Shown: piece by piece, positions 35,107 through 43,434 of the stretch
Layout of the letters: every line of letters begins with the position of its first letter
Position numbering within the stretch: position 1 is the first letter of the stretch
Origin: DT-110 sp030148525
Lineage (GTDB): Bacteria; Bacteroidota; Bacteroidia; Chitinophagales; Saprospiraceae
Reading direction: 5' to 3'
Assembly (NCBI GenBank): GCA_965227445.1
Contig: OZ245751.1
Location: 4,278,001-4,342,000 of the forward strand
Length of the DNA: 64,000 nucleotides
Translations under genes and position numbers: made by a program
Notes under the pieces: generated by a model
Seen by the model: only the letters and a program-made list of their open reading frames with translations
Database searches by the model: none
Told to the model about the DNA's origin: nothing

Positions 35107-37440
35107 TTAAAACCGATATCCGAAGGTAAGATAGGTTCGAAGCCTCGACTCGACCAGTGCGTCCGCATCGAAGGGATACATTAGCGATAGACGAATGGGG
35201 CCAACAATGGTTTTATAGCCAAAGCTGAGTTGGCCCCCTCCCAGAAAGATGTCGGCATCGGGCAGGGCGGAAGCATCCAGTTCATCGGGCAGGCCAAAAA
35301 AACCGGCATTTGCGTCCAGGCTTACCATCAGGTTGTCGGTCAGGAAGTGCTGATAACCCAGCCGCAGGCCAAAAGCCAGTTGAACGGGTAGTTCGTGGGG
35401 ATCCAACCCGAAAAAAGGTATGGACCGGCTCGATACCGACTGTGGGCCGCCCAGAAGGAAAAACTCGGAAAAGTTGTTTCGCAAGTTGAAAACAGCACCG
35501 ACAAAGGGTGAAATCCGAACACTTGCCCGTCGGTTAACGGGAATGAACCCCTCCAGTACCATGCGGACTTTCCCGTAATTCCCACTTGGCAATACGGAGT
35601 CCTGAGCAGCGACAGGTGTATCCGTCTGGTGTTCCCGCAAGGTAAAGTCACTATCAAACACTGCACCGCCTTCCAGCATAAAGTAGGCTCCCCGTTCCGG
35701 AAAAACATTGTTGTTGAGTGAATTCCACTCAATGCGTCCGGTACCCTGGACAATACTTCCATTGATCTGATCCACCTCCAGGGCATCCGGCCCCGACAGA
35801 GGCTCAAATGTCAATTCTTCCATATCACCAGCCAGGGTCAATAAAAAGTTGGATCCGTACCGTTTTTTAATCCCTAATTCGATCCGGGAGCTGATCATGC
35901 GGTATCTACTCTGTTCGACTCCCCCCTGCAGTAATGGCAGACGGTCTTTTTGCAGCAGCCAGTCCCCAAAGGCCATAATATCCCTATCCCGGTTGAGGTA
36001 TTTCAGATAGTTGAGATTGACCCGGTAGTGATCGGTGATCCGACTGGTCAGCATCAAACGGTCGGCCTCGAGAAAAATGTTACGCAAGGATATATTGAAT
36101 AAAAATCCGGCATTGGTGTATGAATCATAGATCAGTGCTGTCCGCAATAAGCGGGTTAGTTTTTCTTTGCATTTGATCTCCAACACATTTGCATCCTCTT
36201 CTTTTTGCAAGGAATAGGTAACCGTCTCAAACAGATTCGTTCCGTATAAATTATCGAGGATTTGGGAAAAACCGTCGACCGACACGACATCCCCCGGAGC
36301 AATCTGGGCCCGGCCTAATATTTCACCGTCTGATAAGTACGTATTACCAGTGACCCGAACTTCGTCGATAACGATATTCTCAATAGTGGGTAATACAACC
36401 GGATCCGGTTGGGTGCCGTACTGTTCGAGCTCACGGGCCAACTCCCGCAGGTACTCGATCTTATCCCTGGCTGCATCCTCTCCGGCCTGAATAATAGCTT
36501 CGTAGCGATTAAAATCACCGGCCGAAAACTTAGTCAGATCAGGTTCAATATAAATGTCGAGGTAAGGGAGCTGCTTTTGGGCATCTTCCAGGCTCATCAG
36601 GAAAGCCAACTGCCCCAGGATTTGATTGAACGAATACAACTGATCCCTGCCTTTTCGCACGGCTCCGGTATAGGCCCCGATGACCCTTTGTGCCCCCATA
36701 TCGACCACCTCTTTTACCGGGAAGTTTCGGATAAATCCACCGTCGACCAAGACCATGGTATCGCTCTGAACAGCGGTAAACACCGTAGGTATGGCCATAC
36801 TTGTACGCATAGCTTGCGCCAAATCCCCCTCCTCCAGGACTACAGACTGGCCCTTGACCACATCGGCCGCTATACAACGGAAGGGAATCGGCAGTTGGAA
36901 AAAATCATTAATGTGGTAAGCGGGCAGGGTAAGGTAGTTGAGCAACTCCATGATCTGTTGCCCCTCGATCAGGCCGCTCGGAGGGCGCACTACCCAGCCA
37001 TCGATCGGAAGCTCTAAAAACTCATTATTGAAATACAACTTCTCTTCGAAGACTACTTCTTCCAGAAAGAGATCATCACTGAGTACCCGGCCCCAATCTT
37101 GTTCCCGGACAATAGTGTGCAGGGAATCCGCTGAGTACCCCAGCGAGTACAAGCCACCCACAATGCTCCCCATACTCGTACCGGTGATGTAGTCGGGACG
37201 CAGCCCTACTTCTTCCATTACCTTGAGCACACCGATATGGGCAAAGCCTTTGGCCCCTCCCCCGCTGAGAGTCAGTCCCAGTTTGGGACGTCCCGAAGGA
37301 TGATGGGTTCGCGATTCCTGGGCCTCCGAAAAAAAAGGCAGAACTCCGAGAAGGATAAGGAGGAGCGGTCGGGATAGGACGGGCACGGTCTGGCTTTTTG
37401 GATTCGACAGCATATTAGGTGGAATCCATAAAAGATGCAA
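35107..37440 (-). CDS. Patatin-like phospholipase with Omp85-type barrel (type Vd autotransporter-like)
   Basis: 777 aa; the start may instead be 9 codons in (37413). Signal LLLILLGVLPFFSEAQ. Patatin domain: oxyanion loop LSGGGAKGFAHIG, nucleophile in ITGTSMGSIVGG and the DGG motif in MVLVDGGFIRNFPVKEV. Next a POTRA-like domain (IENIVIDEVRVTGNTYLSDGEIL), then a surface-antigen barrel ending in FGYRF, with the C-terminal Phe typical of BAM substrates. The layout matches PlpD-like proteins, which expose or secrete a phospholipase A at the outer membrane. It is unrelated to the CBASS patatin 6 kb away except by fold. Confidence 0.85.
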   Translation of the reverse strand: MHLLWIPPNMLSNPKSQTVPVLSRPLLLILLGVLPFFSEAQESRTHHPSGRPKLGLTLSGGGAKGFAHIGVLKVMEEVGLRPDYITGTSMGSIVGGLYSLGYSADSLHTIVREQDWGRVLSDDLFLEEVVFEEKLYFNNEFLELPIDGWVVRPPSGLIEGQQIMELLNYLTLPAYHINDFFQLPIPFRCIAADVVKGQSVVLEEGDLAQAMRTSMAIPTVFTAVQSDTMVLVDGGFIRNFPVKEVVDMGAQRVIGAYTGAVRKGRDQLYSFNQILGQLAFLMSLEDAQKQLPYLDIYIEPDLTKFSAGDFNRYEAIIQAGEDAARDKIEYLRELARELEQYGTQPDPVVLPTIENIVIDEVRVTGNTYLSDGEILGRAQIAPGDVVSVDGFSQILDNLYGTNLFETVTYSLQKEEDANVLEIKCKEKLTRLLRTALIYDSYTNAGFLFNISLRNIFLEADRLMLTSRITDHYRVNLNYLKYLNRDRDIMAFGDWLLQKDRLPLLQGGVEQSRYRMISSRIELGIKKRYGSNFLLTLAGDMEELTFEPLSGPDALEVDQINGSIVQGTGRIEWNSLNNNVFPERGAYFMLEGGAVFDSDFTLREHQTDTPVAAQDSVLPSGNYGKVRMVLEGFIPVNRRASVRISPFVGAVFNLRNNFSEFFLLGGPQSVSSRSIPFFGLDPHELPVQLAFGLRLGYQHFLTDNLMVSLDANAGFFGLPDELDASALPDADIFLGGGQLSFGYKTIVGPIRLSLMYPFDADALVESRLRTYLTFGYRF

Positions 37441-37464
37441 CCAAATCCGACCAGCTATGCAAGA

Positions 37465-37965
37465 TTATAGATCGCCTTTATCTTGCTCGTAGGTTCGGAT
37501 GTATTCTTCCACGATATCATCGATGATATCCCGCAGATAGGCTTTTTCCATACGGGCGATCTTCTTGAGCTTTTCCAGCTTCTGTTCATCGAAGGCTACC
37601 GTCAGTCGACGGGTGTTCTTTGCTCCTGTTTGGATGCGCGCAGGTTCGACCGTAGCCCGGATCAGGGCATCTAATCCACTCATCGGTTTAGCGTGACGCT
37701 TTTTGATTTCCGACGAAAAGGTCTCTTTTTTGGCCGGCTGTGCTTTCGTCTGGCGGTCATAGGATTCCTCAAAAGCCGTCTGTAAAAAAGACTGCAGGTC
37801 ACCGGTGAAGTTCTTACCACCCGAAGGACGGTCTTTTTTGTCTCCGGCAGGTTCGGATGTCTTTGCTTTTCGACGTTCGGCCGCAGTTGCCATCGGTTCT
37901 TTTTCAACCGGTGGCTCCTCCTGGAATAAGCTTTCCAGTCCCTCCTTAAATTTCTTCTTACTCAT
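37465..37965 (-). CDS. ParA-partner protein, small DNA-binding-like
   Basis: 166 aa from the Met at 37965 (MSKKKFKEGLESLF); the longer upstream frame overlaps parA and has no merit. A charged, disordered N-terminal half is followed by a C-terminal RRLTVAFDEQKLEKLKKIA and LRDIIDDIVEEYIRTYE segment that looks like a ribbon-helix-helix fold. It starts 26 bases after parA, so they form an operon. Inference: it is the centromere-binding or positioning partner of the ParA ATPase. Confidence 0.6.
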   Translation of the reverse strand: MSKKKFKEGLESLFQEEPPVEKEPMATAAERRKAKTSEPAGDKKDRPSGGKNFTGDLQSFLQTAFEESYDRQTKAQPAKKETFSSEIKKRHAKPMSGLDALIRATVEPARIQTGAKNTRRLTVAFDEQKLEKLKKIARMEKAYLRDIIDDIVEEYIRTYEQDKGDL

Positions 37966-37991
37966 GGATAACGGCTTCAAACATCTAAAAA

Positions 37992-38759
37992 TCAAGCATC
38001 CTGCATTTCCTGTTCCGTACGGGCAATAATTTCGCGGCATAACGACAGGTAATCTTCCGCTCCCGGACTTTTGGGACTGTACGTGAATATATCCTGGCGT
38101 TGTGCCGGCGCTTCGGCCAGCGCCACATTGTCGCGAATCATCGTATCGAATACGGCTTCACCAAAGTACTTCTTGATGGTTTCCACGACATCCCGATTCA
38201 GCACTTTGCGATGGTCGTACATGGTAGCGATAACCCCTCCGACTTCCAGTCCCTTATTCAAACGCAATTTTACCTTATTGATTACCTGTTGGATCTTAGC
38301 CAGGCCCTGCATCGCCAAAAATTCCGTTTGCAATGGTATGTATACCAGGTCGCTGCTGGTCAGTGCATTCAATGTTAGTAAACCCAGGGAAGGCGGACAA
38401 TCGATAATTATGTAGTCGTAGTCCTCCTTGATGGGGTCAAATAATTCGCGCAGGATAAATTCGCGTCCGGCCTCATTGATCAATTCCATTTCCGCTCCCG
38501 ACAGATCGAGGGTGGAAATGACAATGTCCAATCCCTCCCGCACATTATAGGGAACAAGCGGGCTTTCACCACGCACAGCCTCATAAATCGTATTGGGTTG
38601 GCGGGGGACTCCCAACGACAGAGTCAAGTTGGCCTGGGGGTCCAGGTCGACTAATAACACGCGTCGGCCCAATTCAACCATACCTGCACCTATGTTAATG
38701 GCACTGGTCGTTTTGCCAACCCCTCCTTTGTGATTTAACAACGATATAATGATTCCCAT
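37992..38759 (-). CDS. parA: ParA-family ATPase (Soj-like)
   Basis: 255 aa. Deviant Walker A LNHKGGVGKTTSAINI with the signature lysine, Walker A' LLVDLDPQANLTLSLG, and Walker B YIIIDCPPSLGLLT. It drives segregation or positioning of DNA or protein cargo. No parB follows; instead a small ribbon-helix-helix-like protein does. Such ParA-RHH pairs occur on chromosomes as well as plasmids, so this does not by itself mean a plasmid. Confidence 0.9.
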   Translation of the reverse strand: MGIIISLLNHKGGVGKTTSAINIGAGMVELGRRVLLVDLDPQANLTLSLGVPRQPNTIYEAVRGESPLVPYNVREGLDIVISTLDLSGAEMELINEAGREFILRELFDPIKEDYDYIIIDCPPSLGLLTLNALTSSDLVYIPLQTEFLAMQGLAKIQQVINKVKLRLNKGLEVGGVIATMYDHRKVLNRDVVETIKKYFGEAVFDTMIRDNVALAEAPAQRQDIFTYSPKSPGAEDYLSLCREIIARTEQEMQDA

Positions 38760-38903
38760 AATTCCATTTCTGCTTTTGCGGCAGCAAAATAAGCACGCCC
38801 CACGGGTTTTTCAAAGTGCCGAAGCCCAAGGGTATCCAAAAAAATACACAAAAGTGTCCAATCCAACCGGAAAAAAACGAGGCAGTTGCTTATTTTCTCA
38901 TGC

Positions 38904-39680
38904 ATGAACGTACAATTGGCCCAACTCATTCCCCCCGCTATCATTGTTATACTCACCTTCGGGTTAGTCTATTCCATTCGGTATACGCTGCGTTTAGCCT
39001 GGCAGAAAAGGGGGATAACACCGGAGCGCATCGATCAGCGGGTGCGTTGGGTACAACTGGGACTGTACACCTGGCTGTTGCTGCTGGCGGCCCTGAGTGT
39101 GCGGGGATGGATTGGAGGCGATACGGATCTGCCCTTACGCTTGTTGTGGATTATGGTACCTCCACTGGCCGTTGTACTTTGGCTGTTGATCGATCCGCGT
39201 TTTGTACCTACCCTGAAAGCCATACCCGAATCCTGGATTATTTATGCCCAGACGTTTCGGTTCCTGCTCGACCTTTTCCTCTACCTCGGATACCAGTCGG
39301 GCTTCGTACCCATGCAGATGACCTTTCTTTGGTTGAATTTTGACTTTACCGTGGGCTTAACGGCGCCACTGGCGGGATATGTTTTTTTCAGCAAGCGCCG
39401 GTACCACCGGTTTGAAGGAATTTTGTGGAATGCTTTTGGTATCGCCTTACTCCTGCACAATTTCATGATCGCCTTTATTTCTTACCCGGGGCCGCAGCAA
39501 GTCTTCCTTCGTTGGCCCGACAGCTCCTTTCTGGCCGATTTCCCCTACAGCTGGATTGTTGGATTTCTGATTCCCCTGGCACTGGGGTTACATGCGCTTT
39601 CGCTAAAACAATTACTCAATGCACCGCGCGGACAACGACGTACCTTCAACCTACACCGTTCCCGCCAGCCCGGTGACTAA
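38904..39680 (+). CDS. Integral membrane protein of unknown function
   Basis: 258 aa from the ATG at 38904 (MNVQLAQLIPPAIIVILTF). About seven hydrophobic segments, including WVQLGLYTWLLLLAAL, LLWIMVPPLAVVLWLLI, FRFLLDLFLYLG and YSWIVGFLIPLALGLHAL, with short loops. No catalytic motif noticed. Divergent from parA. I do not recognise the family. Confidence 0.65.
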   Translation: MNVQLAQLIPPAIIVILTFGLVYSIRYTLRLAWQKRGITPERIDQRVRWVQLGLYTWLLLLAALSVRGWIGGDTDLPLRLLWIMVPPLAVVLWLLIDPRFVPTLKAIPESWIIYAQTFRFLLDLFLYLGYQSGFVPMQMTFLWLNFDFTVGLTAPLAGYVFFSKRRYHRFEGILWNAFGIALLLHNFMIAFISYPGPQQVFLRWPDSSFLADFPYSWIVGFLIPLALGLHALSLKQLLNAPRGQRRTFNLHRSRQPGD

Positions 39681-39843
39681 TTCAGGGAAATTTCAGGCTA
39701 TATCCGTTTCTGGCCACATAAACGCCGGTATATTTTTTATTTTGCCAAACATATTTGGCTCAATGGCAATTTCCGCGCCACAATGCAAATGCATTTCCCG
39801 CAAAATTGTCAGAGAAGAACATACTTTGACTAAAGCAACTTTC

Positions 39844-40302
39844 ATGGAACCTTATGATGGCGAGTTGTCCACCTTTCCGGTAAAAACGGAAATCCTCGTA
39901 CAGTGGGGAGATATGGATGCTGCTCAACACGTGAACAACCTCCATTACCTAAAGTGGTTCGAAACCGCTCGAATCGACTATTTCGCACGTCTGGGCCAGG
40001 ATGTTGTTTTTAACGATGACAAACCGGGGTTTATCCTGGCCAAACAGGACATCAAATACCTCTTCCCTCTAACCTATCCCGACCGGATTATTGCGGCCGT
40101 ACGGGTCACCGATATGTCGAAAGACCGGTTTACAATGCACTGCCGCGTCTACAGCCAACGGCACCAGTGCCTGGCAGCCATCATGAATGGCGTTATTGTC
40201 ACTTTTGACTATAAAACACAGGAAAAGGCACCTGTTCCTCCTGCTATGCGCCAACTGATCGAACAACTGGAGGGGCATACCATACCGGAACCTTACCAGT
40301 AA
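39844..40302 (+). CDS. Acyl-CoA thioesterase (hotdog fold, 4HBT-like)
   Basis: 152 aa from the ATG at 39844 (MEPYDGELSTFPVKTEI). The motif QWGDMDAAQHVNNLHYLKWFETAR is the catalytic Asp loop and helix of 4-hydroxybenzoyl-CoA thioesterase-like enzymes. It hydrolyses acyl-CoAs in the cytoplasm. The acyl-CoA ligase gene starts 25 bases downstream on the same strand, so the two likely form a fatty-acid activation/hydrolysis operon. Confidence 0.82.
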   Translation: MEPYDGELSTFPVKTEILVQWGDMDAAQHVNNLHYLKWFETARIDYFARLGQDVVFNDDKPGFILAKQDIKYLFPLTYPDRIIAAVRVTDMSKDRFTMHCRVYSQRHQCLAAIMNGVIVTFDYKTQEKAPVPPAMRQLIEQLEGHTIPEPYQ

Positions 40303-40327
40303 TAATCACCAAAACAACAGCCCTGCC

Positions 40328-41875
40328 ATGCTCAATTTATCGGTCTTATTAGAAGACAGCGCTCGCCGTTACCCCGACAAAGAAGCCTTTATTTTTAATG
40401 AAACTACCCTCACCTACGCTCAGATCAACGCAGCGGCGAATCAGGTGGCCGGCGGTCTGCAAAAAATGGGAATTCAAGCGGGTGACAAGGTAGCTCTGAG
40501 TTGCCTGAACGTACCCTATTTCCCCATGGTATACTTCGGCATTCTGAAGGCCGGTGCCGCCGTGGTTCCACTTAGTGTGCTGTTAAAACGATCCGAAGTA
40601 GCCTACCACCTCCAAGATTCCGAAGCAAAGGCCTATTTCTGCTTTGAAGGTACGCCCGAGCTCCCCATGGGAGAAGAAGGATTTGCCGGATTTCAAGAGG
40701 CTAAAGATTGCACCCACTTCGTCACCATCACCGCCGATCCAAAAGCTTCCTCCCCATTCGACGATACCAAGACACTGGGGCAAGTCATGAGCGGCCAATC
40801 CCCCACCTTTGCCACCCACCCCGCCGGTGCCGAGGATACCTGTGTGATTGTGTATACCTCGGGGACTACCGGCCGGCCGAAAGGAGCGGAACTTACGCAT
40901 TCCAATCTCTTGCAAAATGCCATCCTGAGTGCCGATTTGTTCCAGGCATCCTCCGAAGATCGCATGCTGGTGGTACTGCCACTATTCCATATTTTCGGAA
41001 TGACCGTCCTCATGAATGCCGGTGTGTACCGGGGAGCTAGCCTCATTCTACTCCCCCGCTTTGATCCCAAAGCGGTCATGGGACTCCTGTTCAAGCACGA
41101 TATCACCGTCTTTGCCGGTGTACCCACCATGTACTGGGGCCTGTTAAATGCGGGAGACACCGGCATCAAACCGGAAGACATTCAGCAGTCCCTGCGAGTG
41201 GCGGTATCCGGTGGTGCCAGCCTCCCCGTGGAAGTACTCCGGCAATTCGAAGCCAAATTCAAAGTGCCCATTATCGAAGGGTACGGCATGTCGGAGGGAT
41301 CTCCCGTTGTGACCTTTAATCACCTCGGCCGCCAACGCAAACCCGGCAGCATAGGCACGCCCGTATGGGGCGTAGAAGTGATGATCGCCGATGCGAATGA
41401 CCAGCAACTCCCCGTGGGCGAAAAAGGCCAATTACTCTACCGGGGGCACAATGTGATGAAGGGCTATTACAATCGCCCCGAAGTAAATGCCGACTCCCTG
41501 AAGGGTGGCTGGATGCATTCCGGCGACGTCGCCTACATGGACGAAGACGGCTACTTCTACATCGTCGATCGCACCAAGGATATGATCATCCGGGGCGGAC
41601 TCAATGTATACCCTCGAGAGGTAGAAGAAGTGATGATGGAGCACCCGGCCGTAAGCATGGTAGCTGTTATCGGGGTCCCCCACGAGCAACACGGCGAAGA
41701 GATCAAAGCGTGCGTAGTTTTACAAGATGGCCAAACAGCCTCGGCAGAAGAACTTATCGGCTGGACCAAAACCCGGATCGCCGCTTACAAATACCCCCGC
41801 ATCATCGAGTTTTTGGATCAACTCCCCATGAGCGCAACGGGTAAGATACTGAAGAAGGAGCTCAGACAGGTATGA
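40328..41875 (+). CDS. Long-chain acyl-CoA ligase (AMP-forming)
   Basis: 515 aa. ANL-superfamily motifs: A3 VIVYTSGTTGRPKGAELTHSN, A5 IIEGYGMSEGSPVV, A7 GWMHSGDVAYMDEDGY, A8 VDRTKDMIIRGGLNVYP and A10 PMSATGKILKKELR. It activates fatty acids to acyl-CoA through an acyl-AMP. Second gene after the thioesterase. A heptamer repeat hairpin follows the stop. Confidence 0.9.
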   Translation: MLNLSVLLEDSARRYPDKEAFIFNETTLTYAQINAAANQVAGGLQKMGIQAGDKVALSCLNVPYFPMVYFGILKAGAAVVPLSVLLKRSEVAYHLQDSEAKAYFCFEGTPELPMGEEGFAGFQEAKDCTHFVTITADPKASSPFDDTKTLGQVMSGQSPTFATHPAGAEDTCVIVYTSGTTGRPKGAELTHSNLLQNAILSADLFQASSEDRMLVVLPLFHIFGMTVLMNAGVYRGASLILLPRFDPKAVMGLLFKHDITVFAGVPTMYWGLLNAGDTGIKPEDIQQSLRVAVSGGASLPVEVLRQFEAKFKVPIIEGYGMSEGSPVVTFNHLGRQRKPGSIGTPVWGVEVMIADANDQQLPVGEKGQLLYRGHNVMKGYYNRPEVNADSLKGGWMHSGDVAYMDEDGYFYIVDRTKDMIIRGGLNVYPREVEEVMMEHPAVSMVAVIGVPHEQHGEEIKACVVLQDGQTASAEELIGWTKTRIAAYKYPRIIEFLDQLPMSATGKILKKELRQV

Positions 41876-41952
41876 GGTGTGAGGTTTGGGGGGTGAGGTT
41901 AGGTAATAGGTTACCTCAAACCCCACACCTCATACCTCATACCTCATACCTA
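41869..41952 (+). repeat. Heptamer inverted repeat between convergent genes
   Basis: caggtatgaggtgtgaggttt at the left is answered by cctcaaaccccacacctcatacctcatacc on the right, giving a long imperfect hairpin between the acyl-CoA ligase and the barrel-protein gene. The layout repeats that at 9441-11030. A bidirectional terminator is plausible but unproven. Confidence 0.75.
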
Positions 41953-42651
41953 GAACCTGTTTAAAGGTAGGGAATATCCCGCAGAGAGGATAAATCCGCG
42001 GTTGCGCACGCCTTCGGTTACCAGGGGGATATCGTACAATTCGGTGAAGCCATGCTGATACCTTCCGTCGAGGTGTACCTTGCCCGCTCCGGCCTGGATG
42101 GCCATGCCGGCACCAATAATACCCGATACTTCGAAGCGATTGTAGCCGATGGCATCCAGATCGATATCGATGGAGGTGAGATCTAATTCAACCAGTCCGG
42201 TAGTGCGTGTTCTCACATTACCACCGGTAGCGTAACCAAAGGCAGGGCCCGCCACGATAAATCCTTCCACCAGGTCGTTCCCAAAGCTGATCTTACCCAG
42301 GAGCGGTGCTTCCAGGTAGCTGAAGCGGGTATCGGCCCGCACACCCACCGGTAGTGGCAGACCAAACAAGTCAACATCCGTGCCATCGCGGAACGAAAAT
42401 CCCTTGCGGGCCAGGGTAATCTCCGGTTGAAAAGATAGTGCTCCGGCAACCGGGATAGTCGCGAAAGCAGTGGCCTGGTAGCCGATCAGATCGTCAAATT
42501 CGGGAGCAACCGCATCCAGCAGATCTGTGGTTCGAACATTATTGAAGGTCACTCCGCCGCGCAGGCCGTATTCCGTGCTTTGGGCCGTTGCCGCCAGGGT
42601 AATCCCCAAAAAAGTCATAATCGCCAGGATGGTTACAGTCAATCGATTCAT
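41950..42651 (-). CDS. Outer-membrane beta-barrel protein (PorT-like)
   Basis: 233 aa from the Met at 42651 (MNRLTVTILAIMTFLGITLA signal). An eight-strand-type barrel is suggested by TEYGLRGGVTFNNV, FATIPVAGALSFQPEITLARKGFSF and the closing GFILSAGYSLPLNRF. This is the outer membrane beta-barrel family widespread in Bacteroidota; no specific function. It lies next to the truncated hydrolase copy that marks the island boundary. Confidence 0.75.
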   Translation of the reverse strand: MNRLTVTILAIMTFLGITLAATAQSTEYGLRGGVTFNNVRTTDLLDAVAPEFDDLIGYQATAFATIPVAGALSFQPEITLARKGFSFRDGTDVDLFGLPLPVGVRADTRFSYLEAPLLGKISFGNDLVEGFIVAGPAFGYATGGNVRTRTTGLVELDLTSIDIDLDAIGYNRFEVSGIIGAGMAIQAGAGKVHLDGRYQHGFTELYDIPLVTEGVRNRGFILSAGYSLPLNRF

Positions 42652-42772
42652 CGTAGGTGTGTTTTTGTGTGATTTGTATGGCTGCAAGATGGGGCGGGCA
42701 ATTGTTAAGTTGCGTTACCCGATGGTTAGCGACGTGGTAAAGTTTCGGGGGAAGGGTTAAAAAGTGTTAGGG

Positions 42773-43016
42773 TCAATCTTGGAATTTAGTTCCCAACCAC
42801 ACCTCCGTGCGGCGAAAAGCCTCCCGGCGCACTTCCTCGCGTGACAGGAAAACGTCGTGCATGGCGTCCTCAACCACTTCGATGGTCACCTGCTCACCCA
42901 GGTTTTGGGCGCGTTTATGCATCAGGTCCACGTCGAGGACTGCGTCCATCCGCAGCGCCTGCGGCGACAGGGTGTCACCGACGTAGGAGCTATCGGAGTG
43001 CAGGACCAATACGGGT
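42773..43016 (-). pseudogene. Stranded 3' fragment of the alpha/beta hydrolase gene
   Basis: The minus strand encodes the last 80 or so residues of the hydrolase at 46242-47294 (VLVLHSDSSYVGDTLSPQAL through TEVWLGTKF), then ends QD-stop instead of PEEN-stop. Bases 42783-43016 are identical to 46258-46491. No start and no upstream part of the gene. It marks the original 3' end of the host gene, left behind by the island insertion. Confidence 0.9.
42783..43016 (+). repeat. Left 234-bp direct repeat bounding the CBASS island
   Basis: Base-for-base identical to 46258-46491 by direct comparison, in the same orientation, 3475 bases apart. Both lie in the 3' part of the hydrolase reading frame. The perfect match implies a recent event or ongoing recombination between the copies. 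Confidence 0.92.
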
Positions 43017-43019
43017 GTA

Positions 43020-43289
43020 GGAAAACAAGAGCTCCTCACCACCGAGTGGCAGGACTGGATCGACTACTTGAGCGTGGACTTAGACTCCGACACTAAGAAA
43101 GAAATAATCCGCATACAAAACGAGGGCGTCGAGGTCGAAGAAAAATGGACGAGCAACTACATTTTCGAAAACGAGTGGCAGAGCTTCCACACCAAGCAGA
43201 ATTGGACGCTGAAGTTCCCGTCAGCGCCTAGTGTGCACTAGAAGCCGGGCAAGTACCGCATTATAGTAAAGGAGGTGGATAGTCTTTGA
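43020..43289 (+). pseudogene. Remnant C-terminal coding fragment, one internal stop
   Basis: Directly after the left repeat an open frame reads GKQELLTTEWQDWIDYL through KFPSAPSVH, then TAG at 43239, then in frame KPGKYRIIVKEVDSL and TGA at 43287. No start codon of its own; the frame begins abruptly at the repeat junction, so the 5' part was lost. It is less AT-rich than the CBASS genes. Family not recognised. It appears to be a relic of another gene trapped at the same site. Confidence 0.6.
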
Positions 43290-43434
43290 GGTGGAAACAA
43301 GTCAATTGTTGGAGAAGGAGGTAAAATAAAACAGGAAAAAACTTTCTGTAAAAAAAAACACAATTTATTGGAACTAATTGTTGGTTAGAAGATGTTTGAA
43401 AACAAAAGTATTGAAATCCTCATATTTTCAACCA

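Noticed and set aside
37965..38040. Extended start of the ParA partner
   Set aside because: It would overlap parA by 49 bases and adds a Cys-rich segment with no counterpart; the Met at 37965 fits the operon spacing.
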